A stretch of 64,000 nt of DNA. Origin: Burkholderia sp. OK233 (GTDB lineage Bacteria > Pseudomonadota > Gammaproteobacteria > Burkholderiales > Burkholderiaceae). The notes beneath the pieces are model-generated. The model was not told the DNA's origin, made no database searches, and saw only the letters and a list, made by a program, of their open reading frames with translations. Below, piece by piece: positions 33,676 to 42,400 of the stretch (its first letter is position 1; every line of letters begins with the position of its first letter). The DNA is taken from the NCBI RefSeq assembly GCF_900230185.1, contig NZ_OCSR01000001.1, forward strand, positions 4,898,001-4,962,000, given 5' to 3'. Both the position numbers and the translations under genes were made by a program.

Positions 33676-35067
33676 ATGTTGACGCAGACCAGTCCCACAC
33701 TGGCGGACGGCACCAAGGTCGCTGATCTGGTGAACGTCGAAACGCGAGAGGTGCAGATGCGCGCTCTCTCGGACCCCGAACTGTATGAGTTGGAGATGGA
33801 GCGGATTTTCGGCAAGACGTGGCTGCTGCTCGGCCATGAAAGCGAAATTCCGAACTCCGGCGACTTCATGGTCCGCGACATGGGGTCGGACTCGGTGCTG
33901 GTCACGCGCGACAAGACCGGCGAGATTCACGTCATGCTGAACGTGTGCTCGCACCGCGGCATGCGTGTCTCCACGCTGGACGCGGGCAACACGCAAATCC
34001 ACACCTGCATCTACCACGGCTGGGCGTTTCGTCCGAACGGCCAGTTCCTCGGCGCGCCGGTCGAGAAAGAATGCATGCACGGCAAGATTCGCAGCAAAGA
34101 CGAGCTCTCGCTGAAAAAGGCGCGAATGACGCTGTACGGCGGCCTGATCTTCGCGACCTGGAATCTGAACGGCCCGTCGTTCGAGGAATTCCTCGGCGAT
34201 GCGAAGTGGTATTACGACATGCTGTTCAAGCGCAGCGACAACGGCATCGAAGTGCTCGGGCCGCCGCAGCGCTTCATCGTGCGCGCCAACTGGAAGACGG
34301 CGGGCGAACAGTCGTCGGGCGACGGTTATCACACGTTGACCTTGCACCGCTGGCTCGGCGAAGTGGGTGCGTATTCGAAGAAAGACGAAAAGGGCGGCGA
34401 TCTGAGCCCGGAAATGTACGGCGTCGAAATCAGTTCGCCGCACGGCCACGCGCTGCGCTGCATCGACCTTGGCCGCAAGATCCGCCGTCTGACCGGTCTC
34501 GATCCAGATCAACTGACGGTCGAACAGAAGCTCGACGTCCTGCCGCCCGCGGGAATGACCAGGGAAATGGTCAGCCAGCTCAAGCGCAATCTGAACGAGG
34601 GCCAATTGCAGGTGCAGACCTCGATGCCGCCTCAAGTGGGCGGCATGTTCCCGAACGTGCTGTTCGGCTTCCTCTATATTCCGCAGGCCGACGGCTCGGT
34701 GATCGGCTCGATCACGCTGCACGCCTATATTCCGCGTGGGCCGGACAAGCTCGAGTTCGTCAACTGGGTCTTCGCGGAGAAGGACTGTCCGCCCGAGGTG
34801 CGCGAGCAGATGCTCAAGCAGACCATCCAGTTGTTCGGCACGTCCGGCATGGTCGAGCAGGACGACTCCGACACATGGCCGCATATGACGCTTGCCGCGA
34901 AGGGCGCGCAGGGCAAAAAGCAGACGCTCAAGTATCAGGCGATCTACGAAACCGGCGCACCGGCAGGCTGGCCGGGTCCCGGCATCGTCAACGAGGGCTT
35001 CACGAAGGACGACACGCAATGGCACTGGTGGCTGCACTGGCGCGAACTGATGACCTCGGAAAGCTGA
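33676..35067 (+). CDS. Aromatic-ring-hydroxylating dioxygenase, alpha subunit
   Basis: A 463-residue Rieske non-heme iron oxygenase large subunit with both centres intact. The Rieske ligands are C91, H93, C111 and H114 (CSHRG, CIYHGW); the mononuclear iron motif is D216, H219 and H224 (GDGYHTLTLH), as in naphthalene-dioxygenase-type enzymes. It adds O2 to an aromatic ring or hydroxylates a polycyclic substrate. GGAGACA at 33666-33672 precedes the ATG at 33676, and the beta subunit follows. No dedicated ferredoxin or reductase adjoins it, so electrons must come from elsewhere. Confidence 0.9.
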   Translation: MLTQTSPTLADGTKVADLVNVETREVQMRALSDPELYELEMERIFGKTWLLLGHESEIPNSGDFMVRDMGSDSVLVTRDKTGEIHVMLNVCSHRGMRVSTLDAGNTQIHTCIYHGWAFRPNGQFLGAPVEKECMHGKIRSKDELSLKKARMTLYGGLIFATWNLNGPSFEEFLGDAKWYYDMLFKRSDNGIEVLGPPQRFIVRANWKTAGEQSSGDGYHTLTLHRWLGEVGAYSKKDEKGGDLSPEMYGVEISSPHGHALRCIDLGRKIRRLTGLDPDQLTVEQKLDVLPPAGMTREMVSQLKRNLNEGQLQVQTSMPPQVGGMFPNVLFGFLYIPQADGSVIGSITLHAYIPRGPDKLEFVNWVFAEKDCPPEVREQMLKQTIQLFGTSGMVEQDDSDTWPHMTLAAKGAQGKKQTLKYQAIYETGAPAGWPGPGIVNEGFTKDDTQWHWWLHWRELMTSES

Positions 35068-35107
35068 GCGCTACGTGCCATTCAAAGCCATTCAAGGAGA
35101 CAGTGTG

Positions 35108-35674
35108 ATGAGCGAAGCAAAAGAAGCCGTAGACCGCGCCGCAGTGCCGCAACGCGCTCGCGTGCCGCTCGGTTCAGCTGTATATAACGCAGTGGTTGAG
35201 TTCCTGTACGACGAGGCGGTGCTGCTCGACGAGATTCGCCTGGAGGAATGGGGCGCGACGCTCGCCACCGATCTTGTCTACGCAGCGCCGCTGCGGCAAA
35301 CACGGCCATATGCGCTGCATGAGTCGTCGGTCATTCGTACGATGCAGCACTATCACGACAACTATCGCTCGATCATGGGCCGGATCATGCGCCTCACGGG
35401 CACCAAGAGCGCATGGGCAGAAGACCCGCCGTCGCGCACGCGGCGTCTTGTCACCAACGTGCTGGTGTGCGAAGGCGATACGGACGGCGAGTACGTGGTG
35501 CGTAGCAATCTCCTGGTGACGCGCAGCCGTTTCAACTTTGACGAGCTGGATTTGATCAGCGGCGAGCGCCATGACGTGCTGCGCCGCAGCGGCGAAACGT
35601 TCAAGCTGGCGCGCCGCGAGATCATTCTCGATCAGGCCGTGCTGGGTACACCGAATCTGGCGATCTTTCTATAG
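35108..35674 (+). CDS. Aromatic-ring-hydroxylating dioxygenase, beta subunit
   Basis: The 188-residue small subunit has the NTF2-like cone fold seen in this family: VEFLYDEAVLLDEIRLEEW near the N-terminus, IMGRIMRLTGTKSAWAEDPPSRTRRLVTNV in the middle and the end FKLARREIILDQAVLGTPNLAIFL. It stabilises the alpha3beta3 oxygenase and takes no direct part in catalysis. The ATG at 35108 has GGAGACA at 35096-35102; an upstream ATG at 35075 lacks one. It is followed by a strong terminator. Confidence 0.9.
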   Translation: MSEAKEAVDRAAVPQRARVPLGSAVYNAVVEFLYDEAVLLDEIRLEEWGATLATDLVYAAPLRQTRPYALHESSVIRTMQHYHDNYRSIMGRIMRLTGTKSAWAEDPPSRTRRLVTNVLVCEGDTDGEYVVRSNLLVTRSRFNFDELDLISGERHDVLRRSGETFKLARREIILDQAVLGTPNLAIFL

Positions 35675-35713
35675 TCACTACCGTTTCTCGAGGCTTCGCG
35701 AGCCAAGGAAGTT

Positions 35714-35740
35714 GCCCCCTGTTTTCCGGGGGCTTTTTTT
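35714..35740 (+). terminator. Rho-independent terminator after the dioxygenase operon
   Basis: GCCCCC (35714-35719) pairs with GGGGGC (35728-35733) around an eight-base loop, followed by seven T residues (35734-35740). This is a canonical intrinsic terminator 40 bases past the beta-subunit stop. Confidence 0.9.
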
Positions 35741-35762
35741 ATAGCGGGCGATGCCTGGTGGC

Positions 35763-36497
35763 TCATTCGTCGAAGGCCAGCCATGCCAGGTCGTCCGCGC
35801 ACAGGTCGGCAGGGCGAGTGGCGAAGTCCAAAGTTGAACCGACGATGCGGATCGCCTGTTCGGCTCGCACGGGCTGCTGTGCAAAGCAGTTGCCGTTTGG
35901 GCGCGCATGCACCTGAGCGTCGAGATTCATGCCACGCCCTTTGGCGATCCCCGTCGCGCGTCTGAGCACCAGCGCCGCTTCGGCCTCTTCACTCGACAGC
36001 GTCGTCAGCGCCCAGCACGCCATGCCGTGATAAATATCGATGCCCGCATACGGTGGCGGTCCCTGAATCACCGTACCCAACACATTCCATTCGAGTAAGG
36101 GAAAGCCGTCACGCACGAGCGTCGAATGGGTGCGATCGTTTACCCGCATCGGCACCTCGATGTCGTATTGACGTCGCAACGTACCGCGCGCCGCCGCGGC
36201 GATCGCCAGTCCGGAGAGTTCGAACAGATGGGTGCATTGCTCGCTCGCACCCGTTATGCGCGTGACTTCGTGGGCCGTTTGCGTGAGCACCATGCCGACC
36301 AGCGCCTGCAATTGCCCAGCGGCTTGTGCACACAGCGTATAGGGCCGGCGCGGCGATGCGGCCTCGATGGAGATCACCTGTCCACGCGCACTGGTGACTT
36401 CGACGCGGAAGTGATGAAAGTCGTCTTCGAGTGCGGCGCGCGTCACGCGCTGTGACGTCTCGGTGCGACTGCGGATGACGATGCGGCGCCTGAACAT
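35763..36497 (-). CDS. DUF2889 family protein
   Basis: The 244-residue protein matches the uncharacterised DUF2889 family: an N-terminal Arg-rich strand segment, FRVEVTSARGQVISIEA, a Cys in RRPYTLCAQA, and the signature EQCTHLFELSGLA. Function unknown. Family members are often found beside catabolic clusters for hydrophobic compounds. The ATG at 36497 was chosen because earlier residues are unconserved. It is transcribed toward the dioxygenase terminator and away from the SDR at 36625. Confidence 0.7.
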   Translation of the reverse strand: MFRRRIVIRSRTETSQRVTRAALEDDFHHFRVEVTSARGQVISIEAASPRRPYTLCAQAAGQLQALVGMVLTQTAHEVTRITGASEQCTHLFELSGLAIAAAARGTLRRQYDIEVPMRVNDRTHSTLVRDGFPLLEWNVLGTVIQGPPPYAGIDIYHGMACWALTTLSSEEAEAALVLRRATGIAKGRGMNLDAQVHARPNGNCFAQQPVRAEQAIRIVGSTLDFATRPADLCADDLAWLAFDE

Positions 36498-36624
36498 GAA
36501 GAAACCCTCGAAAACAATGTAAAAACGGCAGTGAAGCCTCGATTGCGACCTGCAAAATACTGACACCTTTGTTCTTAAAGTGTACGATATAGCAAATTAT
36601 GTTCAATAAACAAGAGGCGTTGGC

Positions 36625-37425
36625 ATGGCATTGCTTAAGGAGAAGGTGGGTCTTGTCACGGGCGCCGGCGGCGGCATTGGCCGCGGCGTTGCACGGGCAT
36701 TCGCGCTCGAAGGCGCGGCCGTGGTGATTGCCGAGATCGACGAGAAAACCGGCTTGCAAGTCGAGCGCGAAATCAAGGCGCTCGGCGCTCGTGCACTGTT
36801 CGTCAAGACCGACGTGACGAGCAAGGCATCGATCGAAGCAGCCGTGCAGCGCACCGTAGCGCACTTCGGCAGCATCGACATTCTGGTCAACAACGCCTTC
36901 ATTCCCACGCCCAACGTACTGTTCGAAGACAAGACCGACGAGATGTTGCAGCAAACCCTGACGTCGTCACTGTGGGCCACCTGGTGGGCGATGCGCGCGG
37001 TGATGCCGCATATGCGCGAGCGCCGCTGGGGCCGCATCGTCAACTTCTATTCGATCGACACCGAGACCGGCGCGTGGCTGCATGCCGATTACAATACCGC
37101 CAAGTCGGGCATCGTCGGTTTGACGCGCAGTGCGGCTTCGGAGTGGGGGCGCTTCAATATCACCGTGAACGCGATCGCGCCGACCGCGATGGGCGCGACG
37201 TTCTTCAAGCTGGCCGAAGAGAATCCTGGCTTTGCAGAGCGTTCGGCCGCGGCGCGTCCGCTTGGCCGTTGCGGCGATCCGGAAGAAGATATTGGGCCGG
37301 CAGCGGTGTTTCTTTCGTCGGAGATGTCGCGCTTCATCACCGGCGAAACGCTGCATGTGGACGGTGGCCTGCATTTGCCGGGCTACAACTCGCGGCCGGC
37401 CAATGTGCCTGTGCGCGAGTACTGA
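36625..37425 (+). CDS. Short-chain dehydrogenase/reductase (SDR)
   Basis: A 266-residue SDR: TGAGGGIGRG cofactor motif, NNAFIPTPNV (a NNAG variant with Phe), catalytic Tyr/Lys in YNTAK, and the C-terminal ETLHVDGGLHLPGYN. The ATG at 36625 follows an AT-rich divergent promoter region containing TGTTCA at 36600. It is a single-gene unit closed by the hairpin at 37474. Likely oxidises an alcohol intermediate. Confidence 0.85.
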   Translation: MALLKEKVGLVTGAGGGIGRGVARAFALEGAAVVIAEIDEKTGLQVEREIKALGARALFVKTDVTSKASIEAAVQRTVAHFGSIDILVNNAFIPTPNVLFEDKTDEMLQQTLTSSLWATWWAMRAVMPHMRERRWGRIVNFYSIDTETGAWLHADYNTAKSGIVGLTRSAASEWGRFNITVNAIAPTAMGATFFKLAEENPGFAERSAAARPLGRCGDPEEDIGPAAVFLSSEMSRFITGETLHVDGGLHLPGYNSRPANVPVREY

Positions 37426-37473
37426 GTGATGGTCCAGTCACGCGGCTGAGTACGAAACCAGGTCGTATATAAA

Positions 37474-37500
37474 GTAAAGGAGCCCCGCGGGCCCCTTTAC
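37474..37500. terminator. Hairpin between convergent genes
   Basis: A 27-base inverted repeat (GTAAAGG...CCTTTAC at its ends, one mismatch, three-base loop) lies between the SDR and the acyl-CoA ligase, whose genes converge. It lacks a long T run on either strand, so it is a probable but weak bidirectional terminator. Confidence 0.6.
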
Positions 37501-37528
37501 TGCTAATCACTGACGAAACTGAACACGG

Positions 37529-39187
37529 TCAGCGTTTGGCCACCTTGATATCGGTTGCCTCGATATCCCAGGTGGATGCCGTCTTGCCCTCATCGCGCAA
37601 CTGATACTTCAGAATGCGGCCTTGCGGGTTCTTGGGCAGTGTCTCGCGGAACTCGATGTAGCGCGGCAGGGCGTAATATGGAACGGCGTCGGTAGCCCAG
37701 TGGAACAGGGCCTCGGCAGTGAGGGCAGCACCCGGATTCAGAATGGCGGTGACTTTGACGTCGTCCTCGCCTTTGTCCGATGGCACGGCATGGACCGCGA
37801 CCTCGGCGATATCGGGGTGGCGTGCAAAGGCCGATTCCATCTCGAAGCTGGAAATATTTTCGCCACGGCGGCGTAAATAGTCTTTTTTGCGGTCTACGAA
37901 ATAGAAGAATCCATCGTCGTCGAACTTGCCTATATCTCCGGTATGGAACCACATGTTGCGCATCAGCTTCAGCGTCTCCTCAGGACGGCGCCAGTAGCCC
38001 ATGAACATGATGTCCGGTCGCAGCGGACGGCAGACGATTTCGCCGGGCGTATTGGCCGGCAGCTCGCGGTCGAGATCGTCGACGATCCGCACGTCGAAGT
38101 CCGCAATGCGCTTGCCGGACGACCCAGGCGCCGCGTATTCGCCACCCGGCAGCGAGGTGATCACGCATGCTTCCGTGAGGCCGTAGCCGTTGCCACCGAC
38201 CTGTCTGGCGCCGAAGCGCTCCCGCCAGACCTTCTTGTTCTCCTCTGTGAACGGATTGCCGCGCACCGTATGAATCTGGCCGAGGCTGCGCTTTGCCGCT
38301 TCGTTATCCGGCGCATTCGCGAGCAGGCCGCCCATGCCGCCGAGAATCGACGCAATGGTGGCGCCGCTGCGCTCGACTTCGGGCCAGAAATTGGACACGG
38401 AGAAACGCGGAATAATCGCCACGCGCGCGCCCACCAGAATATTCGACAGGATGCCTACCGCCAGCGCGTTCATGTGAAACAGCGGCAGTGGCGTGATCGT
38501 CACATCGTTGGCGCTCGCGGGGCCGGCGCGCAATTGCAGGCGCGCCAGGTTGCACATGAAGTTGTAGCTGATCATGCAGCCCTTGGACGGGCCGGTGGTG
38601 CCCGATGTATAGATCAGGCTGGCGAGGTCCCGCGGGTCCGGCTTGCGCTCGAAGGGCGTGTCGTCATGACCACGATGGGCGTCGAGCGGCGCGAGCGGCA
38701 ACGGTCCGCAACGGGTAGCGGTGACGGCGGTGACGGCCGCCGCGCCCGCATCGGCGCTGCGATACAGCACCTGCTTCACTTCGGACAGTTGCGCCGCCAC
38801 GGCGCCGATCCGATCGAGATAGTCGGCTTCGCAGATCACGAGCGGCGCGCCGGCGTCGGCGATCTGATGGCGCAGGAATTCACCGCGCAATGCCGTATTG
38901 ATCGGCACGCTGACTGCGCAAAGTTTGTTGACCGCGAGCCACGAGATCACGGCGTCGACGTTGTTGTCGAGCATCGTGACGACGGTTTGCCCGGGCTGAA
39001 CCCCGAGCGACGCCAGCGAGTGGGCGAGGCGCGTGGAAAGACGGTCGACGTCCGCGTAGCTATAGAGCGCACCCGAAAAGTCGAGCAGAACCCGGTCCGG
39101 ATGCGCCACGACGGCGCGCTCGAGTGCGGCGATAACGGTGTCCTGTTCGCCGAGCGACCACGTCTCTGCTCTTCCCATACCAGCCAT
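37529..39187 (-). CDS. AMP-forming acyl-CoA ligase/synthetase
   Basis: The adenylate-forming enzyme has 552 residues: P-loop YTSGTTGPSKG, core motif GYGLTEA, hinge region FVDRKKDYLRRRGENIS, and the catalytic lysine near the end in NPQGRILKYQLR. It activates a carboxylic acid to its CoA ester using ATP. The ATG at 39187 has GGAGAGG upstream. It is divergent from the TetR regulator at 39328, with a palindrome between them, so it is probably repressed by that protein. CaiC- and FadD-like enzymes of terpenoid or steroid breakdown have this layout. Confidence 0.87.
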   Translation of the reverse strand: MAGMGRAETWSLGEQDTVIAALERAVVAHPDRVLLDFSGALYSYADVDRLSTRLAHSLASLGVQPGQTVVTMLDNNVDAVISWLAVNKLCAVSVPINTALRGEFLRHQIADAGAPLVICEADYLDRIGAVAAQLSEVKQVLYRSADAGAAAVTAVTATRCGPLPLAPLDAHRGHDDTPFERKPDPRDLASLIYTSGTTGPSKGCMISYNFMCNLARLQLRAGPASANDVTITPLPLFHMNALAVGILSNILVGARVAIIPRFSVSNFWPEVERSGATIASILGGMGGLLANAPDNEAAKRSLGQIHTVRGNPFTEENKKVWRERFGARQVGGNGYGLTEACVITSLPGGEYAAPGSSGKRIADFDVRIVDDLDRELPANTPGEIVCRPLRPDIMFMGYWRRPEETLKLMRNMWFHTGDIGKFDDDGFFYFVDRKKDYLRRRGENISSFEMESAFARHPDIAEVAVHAVPSDKGEDDVKVTAILNPGAALTAEALFHWATDAVPYYALPRYIEFRETLPKNPQGRILKYQLRDEGKTASTWDIEATDIKVAKR

Positions 39188-39249
39188 ATCAACCTCTCCG
39201 AAAATGAACTGGGCGTGAACCGGGCGACCTGCCCACAAATTCTAACCCG

Positions 39250-39262
39250 AGAATTGAATTCT
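39250..39262. promoter_or_regulatory. Palindrome AGAATTGAATTCT, candidate TetR operator
   Basis: A perfect 13-base dyad with central G lies in the 140-base gap between the divergent ligase (39187) and TetR (39328) genes. Its position suits an operator for the adjacent regulator. No second copy was recognised elsewhere in the window. Confidence 0.45.
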
Positions 39263-39327
39263 AGTGTTTGTATTCCGATCCTGATCTGCGTGTAAACCCG
39301 CACACTTTTATAAAAACTGATCGACTT

Positions 39328-40134
39328 ATGGCTAAACAGACCTTGTCACCAAAAACCGGCACGTCGAAGATCGCTGCCAAACAACCGGCGAAGAAACGCG
39401 CCGTCGCCGAGAAGAGCAGCAAGAGCGCGGCGCAGTCGGTGGCGCCTGCGCCAAAGGCTCGCAAGAGCAGCTCGCCTGCCGTGCAAGCCGCGCCCGCTGT
39501 GTCTCCAGCGCCTGCCGCCGCACCCGCCACGGCCCCGCGCCGCCGGCGCAGCAATCGCCGCTCCGAGCAAACCATCGACAACATCTTTGCCGCGACCGAA
39601 AAGGTCGTGCTGGAGTCGGGTGCGGACCGTATTTCCATTCTTGAAGTGTGCGAAACGGCCGGCGTCTCGCGGGGCACGTTTTATCGTTATTTCGCCTCGC
39701 AGGACGAACTGCTGGAAGCGTTTTCGCGCCACAAAAGGGAGAACTTCCACAAGTCGCTGGCTGAACTGCTGGTGCGCTATCAGGATCCGGACGAGCGCTT
39801 CGACGTCGTCATCAACTACCTGCAGGACTACCTCGACGCGGGCAATTCCCGGCGCATGTTGCTGGTTGCACCGGAGTTCGCACTGCGGTTTTTCAAACGC
39901 ATCTTTCACGACGCCGTGGTGCGCTTTCAGGACTTGCTGTCGCCGGTGTTCGACGCATGGGACGAACGGCTGGGCGTCAAACTCGATCGCGAACTGATCT
40001 GCGATCTGCTGATCCGTTTCGTCATGAGCGAACATCTCGTGTCGAACGAGTCGGAGCGGGGCGCGATGCAACGCCGTATCGGCCGTCTCATCGATTCGAT
40101 CCGCTTCGGCGGCGTCACGCGGGCGCGCCGCTAA
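39328..40134 (+). CDS. TetR-family regulator with a Lys/Ala/Pro-rich N-terminal tail
   Basis: A 268-residue regulator. Residues 1 to about 75 form a low-complexity tail rich in Lys, Ala, Pro and Ser ending in RRRRSNRR, resembling histone H1-like bacterial tails. The helix-turn-helix follows (RISILEVCETAGVSRGTFYRYF, about 101-122) and then the ligand-binding helices. The tail could add non-specific DNA affinity. It is divergent from the acyl-CoA ligase. The ATG at 39328 was chosen over 39268, which lies close to the palindrome. The effector is probably an acyl-CoA or pathway acid (inference). Confidence 0.82.
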   Translation: MAKQTLSPKTGTSKIAAKQPAKKRAVAEKSSKSAAQSVAPAPKARKSSSPAVQAAPAVSPAPAAAPATAPRRRRSNRRSEQTIDNIFAATEKVVLESGADRISILEVCETAGVSRGTFYRYFASQDELLEAFSRHKRENFHKSLAELLVRYQDPDERFDVVINYLQDYLDAGNSRRMLLVAPEFALRFFKRIFHDAVVRFQDLLSPVFDAWDERLGVKLDRELICDLLIRFVMSEHLVSNESERGAMQRRIGRLIDSIRFGGVTRARR

Positions 40135-40449
40135 GCGTATGCCGTTCACGCACGCCGCGGCTTCCAGCGATCGTCGTCTTGCCGCGGGTTTTCTTGCCGG
40201 GGCGGACGCGTCGCCCTGCACGAATGCCAGTGGCAACAGAGATCGAAAGCCAACCGAAGGCAAGTATCAGGGAACTCGCTGGGAGCCCGCGTAAACGTTA
40301 ATTTGAACACATTTGCATTAAGTGACTAATATTGGCATGATGTCGAGCAGTCTGATCTGCTTCGCGCATCTGGCTTTCGTGTGTCCGGGTGTCGGTGAAC
40401 CGCAGACAGGTCTATCCCACATCTGCGCCGTCGAGCGCCAGGAGACATC
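40135..40449. other. Intergenic region with a sigma70-like promoter
   Basis: These 315 bases hold no gene. Near the right end, TTGAAC (40303-40308) and TAATAT (40327-40332) are spaced 18 bases apart and could form the promoter of the 40450-44475 operon. A TGAACA hexamer overlaps the -35 element. GGAGACA at 40441-40447 is the ribosome binding site of the amidohydrolase. The left 150 bases show nothing notable. Confidence 0.45.
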
Positions 40450-41532
40450 ATGCTCATCGACCTTCATGCCCACGCTCCGCATCCGGGCTACTACAACCAA
40501 CACCCCCACTGGGGCCCGTTCTTCGAACAGCACGAGGACGGCGACGTCAAGCTGCGCGTGGGTGACTGGATCCTGACGCTGGGTTCCCCGGAGCGCAAGG
40601 CAGCCGTACGGTCCGGCAAGGGACTGAAGCTCGACGAGTACTTCGCGCGCTGGGCCAATCCGAACGTACGTCTGGCCGGTATGGATGCAGCCGGCCAGAA
40701 TGCCCAGGTGGTGTCGGTGCCGTCGCATTGCTACATGTACTGGGCGGAGGCGGACTTCTCGGTGCGCTACGCGAAGAAAGTCAACGACACACTCGCCGAA
40801 TACTGTTCCGCCGCGCCCGATCGTCTGATGTTCTGGGCGCATGCGCCGCTGAACGTGCCCGAAGAGGCCGCGAAGGAAATCCGTCGTGCGTGCGGTGAAC
40901 TCGGTGCGAAAGGGCTTGTGGCGGGTGGCGCCAATTTTGGCGGCCTCGAATTCGATTCGCCGGAACTCGATCCGGTCTGGCAGGCGCTGTGCGATCTCGA
41001 CTTGCCGATGTTCATCCACGGCTACAACCAGTCAGTTACGTGGGGCAAGAAGGCCAACGAGGACCGCTACGAGACCACGGCGATTGTCGGCATGCAGTAC
41101 GACGAAACGCGCTGCTTCTGGAATCTGATCTGCGGCGGCGTATTCGACCGGTTCCCGGATCTCAAGGTGTACATCACGCACGGCGGCGGCTATGTGCCTT
41201 ACCAACTTGGCCGTCTCGCGCAGTGCAATACCAATCTCGACTTCGCGCACAACAAGAAGCCGGTGCTCGACTATCTGAAGAACTTCTATTTCGACGTCGA
41301 GTTGCATGAGGTGCCGATGCGCCAGGCGCTGATCGACATCATCGGCGCGGACCGGATTCTGTACGGCAGCAACTTCGGCGGCAGCGATGCGGTGCGTCAC
41401 GATCTGACCGACGGTCTGCGTTTGTCGGATGAAGACCTGCAAAAGATCCGGTGGCAGAACGCCTGCAAGCTGCTGCATCTCGACCCGGCGAAGATCGGCG
41501 TACCGGCGCCGAAGCAGGCGGTGAGCGCATGA
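40450..41532 (+). CDS. Amidohydrolase-2 family metal-dependent hydrolase/decarboxylase (ACMSD-like)
   Basis: The 360-residue TIM-barrel enzyme has metal motif DLHAH (H6, H8), FIHGYNQS, ITHGGGYVPYQLGRL and ILYGSNFGG. It parallels the 21466 protein along its length. First gene of a four-gene operon with FAH, 3-hydroxyacyl-CoA dehydrogenase and thiolase genes; its stop overlaps the FAH start (ATGA). A decarboxylase or hydrolase acting before CoA-dependent beta-oxidation steps is inferred. The substrate is unknown. Confidence 0.82.
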   Translation: MLIDLHAHAPHPGYYNQHPHWGPFFEQHEDGDVKLRVGDWILTLGSPERKAAVRSGKGLKLDEYFARWANPNVRLAGMDAAGQNAQVVSVPSHCYMYWAEADFSVRYAKKVNDTLAEYCSAAPDRLMFWAHAPLNVPEEAAKEIRRACGELGAKGLVAGGANFGGLEFDSPELDPVWQALCDLDLPMFIHGYNQSVTWGKKANEDRYETTAIVGMQYDETRCFWNLICGGVFDRFPDLKVYITHGGGYVPYQLGRLAQCNTNLDFAHNKKPVLDYLKNFYFDVELHEVPMRQALIDIIGADRILYGSNFGGSDAVRHDLTDGLRLSDEDLQKIRWQNACKLLHLDPAKIGVPAPKQAVSA

Positions 41533-42386
41533 AGCTCGCGCGCTGTACTGACGGTGGCGCGCCGTTCTGGGCCGTAGTGGATACAGAGCGCGGCGAAGCG
41601 ACCCCAATCACCGGTTCATTCGCCGAATGGGCGCCTGCACTTACCGCGAGACCGGAGAGCGGCCTCGGCGCGCTAAAGCTCGCAGGTGCGCCGCGCAAGC
41701 TGGGCGAGTTGCGCTTGTTGCCGCCGGTTGAACGCGGCAATCGCGTGGTCGTCGCCGGCGCCAACTATGCGAAACATCTGAATGCCGACTTTGGCATGAA
41801 GAGCCACAGTCAGCCGATTGCGTTCCTGAAAGCCTATGGCGCGCTGATCGGCGCGCGCGATCCGATTCGCTATCCGCCGCTCACCAAAGAACTCGACCAC
41901 GAAGTCGAACTGGTCGCGGTGATCGGTGCGCGGCAGGTGAACCGCGCCGATCCGCTCGGCAGTGTGCTGGGCTACACGGTAGGCAACGACGTCAGCGCGC
42001 GGGATCTGCAACGCAGCGGGCCACCGGGCGTCGGAATGGATCTGTTCGCCGCGAAGAGTCAGGATCGCTCGACGGGCCTCGGCCCCTGGATCGTCACGCG
42101 GGACGAATTCGCGCCCGGCAGTCCGGCCTTGCGCATGACCCTGAAAGTGAACGGCGATATGCGCCAGGATGCATCGTCGGGAGAGATGACGTGGGACGTG
42201 GCGGCGCTGATGCGCTTCGTTGACGAGCGGTCGAGCTTCGAGGCGGGGGATGTGCTGTTCACCGGCTCGCCGGAAGGCACAGGCCAGGGGACAGGCCGTT
42301 TCTTGAATCCCGGCGACGTGGTGGAAGCCTCGATCGAAGGCATCGGCACATTGCGCAACGTCGTATCGGCAAACGAATCAGCATGA
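41529..42386 (+). CDS. Fumarylacetoacetate hydrolase family protein
   Basis: The FAH protein has 285 residues: VVVAGANYAKH, metal ligands in KELDHEVELVAVIG, GYTVGNDVSARDLQ, GLGPWIVTRDE and DVLFTGSPEGTGQGTGRFLNPGD. Short-subgroup FAH enzymes act on 2-oxo/enol acids. Start at 41529 overlaps the amidohydrolase stop (ATGA). Third FAH-family gene of the window, which suggests several ring-opened acids pass through the pathway or that the copies have different substrates. Confidence 0.84.
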   Translation: MKLARCTDGGAPFWAVVDTERGEATPITGSFAEWAPALTARPESGLGALKLAGAPRKLGELRLLPPVERGNRVVVAGANYAKHLNADFGMKSHSQPIAFLKAYGALIGARDPIRYPPLTKELDHEVELVAVIGARQVNRADPLGSVLGYTVGNDVSARDLQRSGPPGVGMDLFAAKSQDRSTGLGPWIVTRDEFAPGSPALRMTLKVNGDMRQDASSGEMTWDVAALMRFVDERSSFEAGDVLFTGSPEGTGQGTGRFLNPGDVVEASIEGIGTLRNVVSANESA

Positions 42387-42400
42387 AGGGAGACAGCGGT

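Noticed and set aside
37943..39295. A 450-codon plus-strand frame.
   Set aside because: It is antisense to the acyl-CoA ligase and has the His/Arg-rich composition of a shadow frame.
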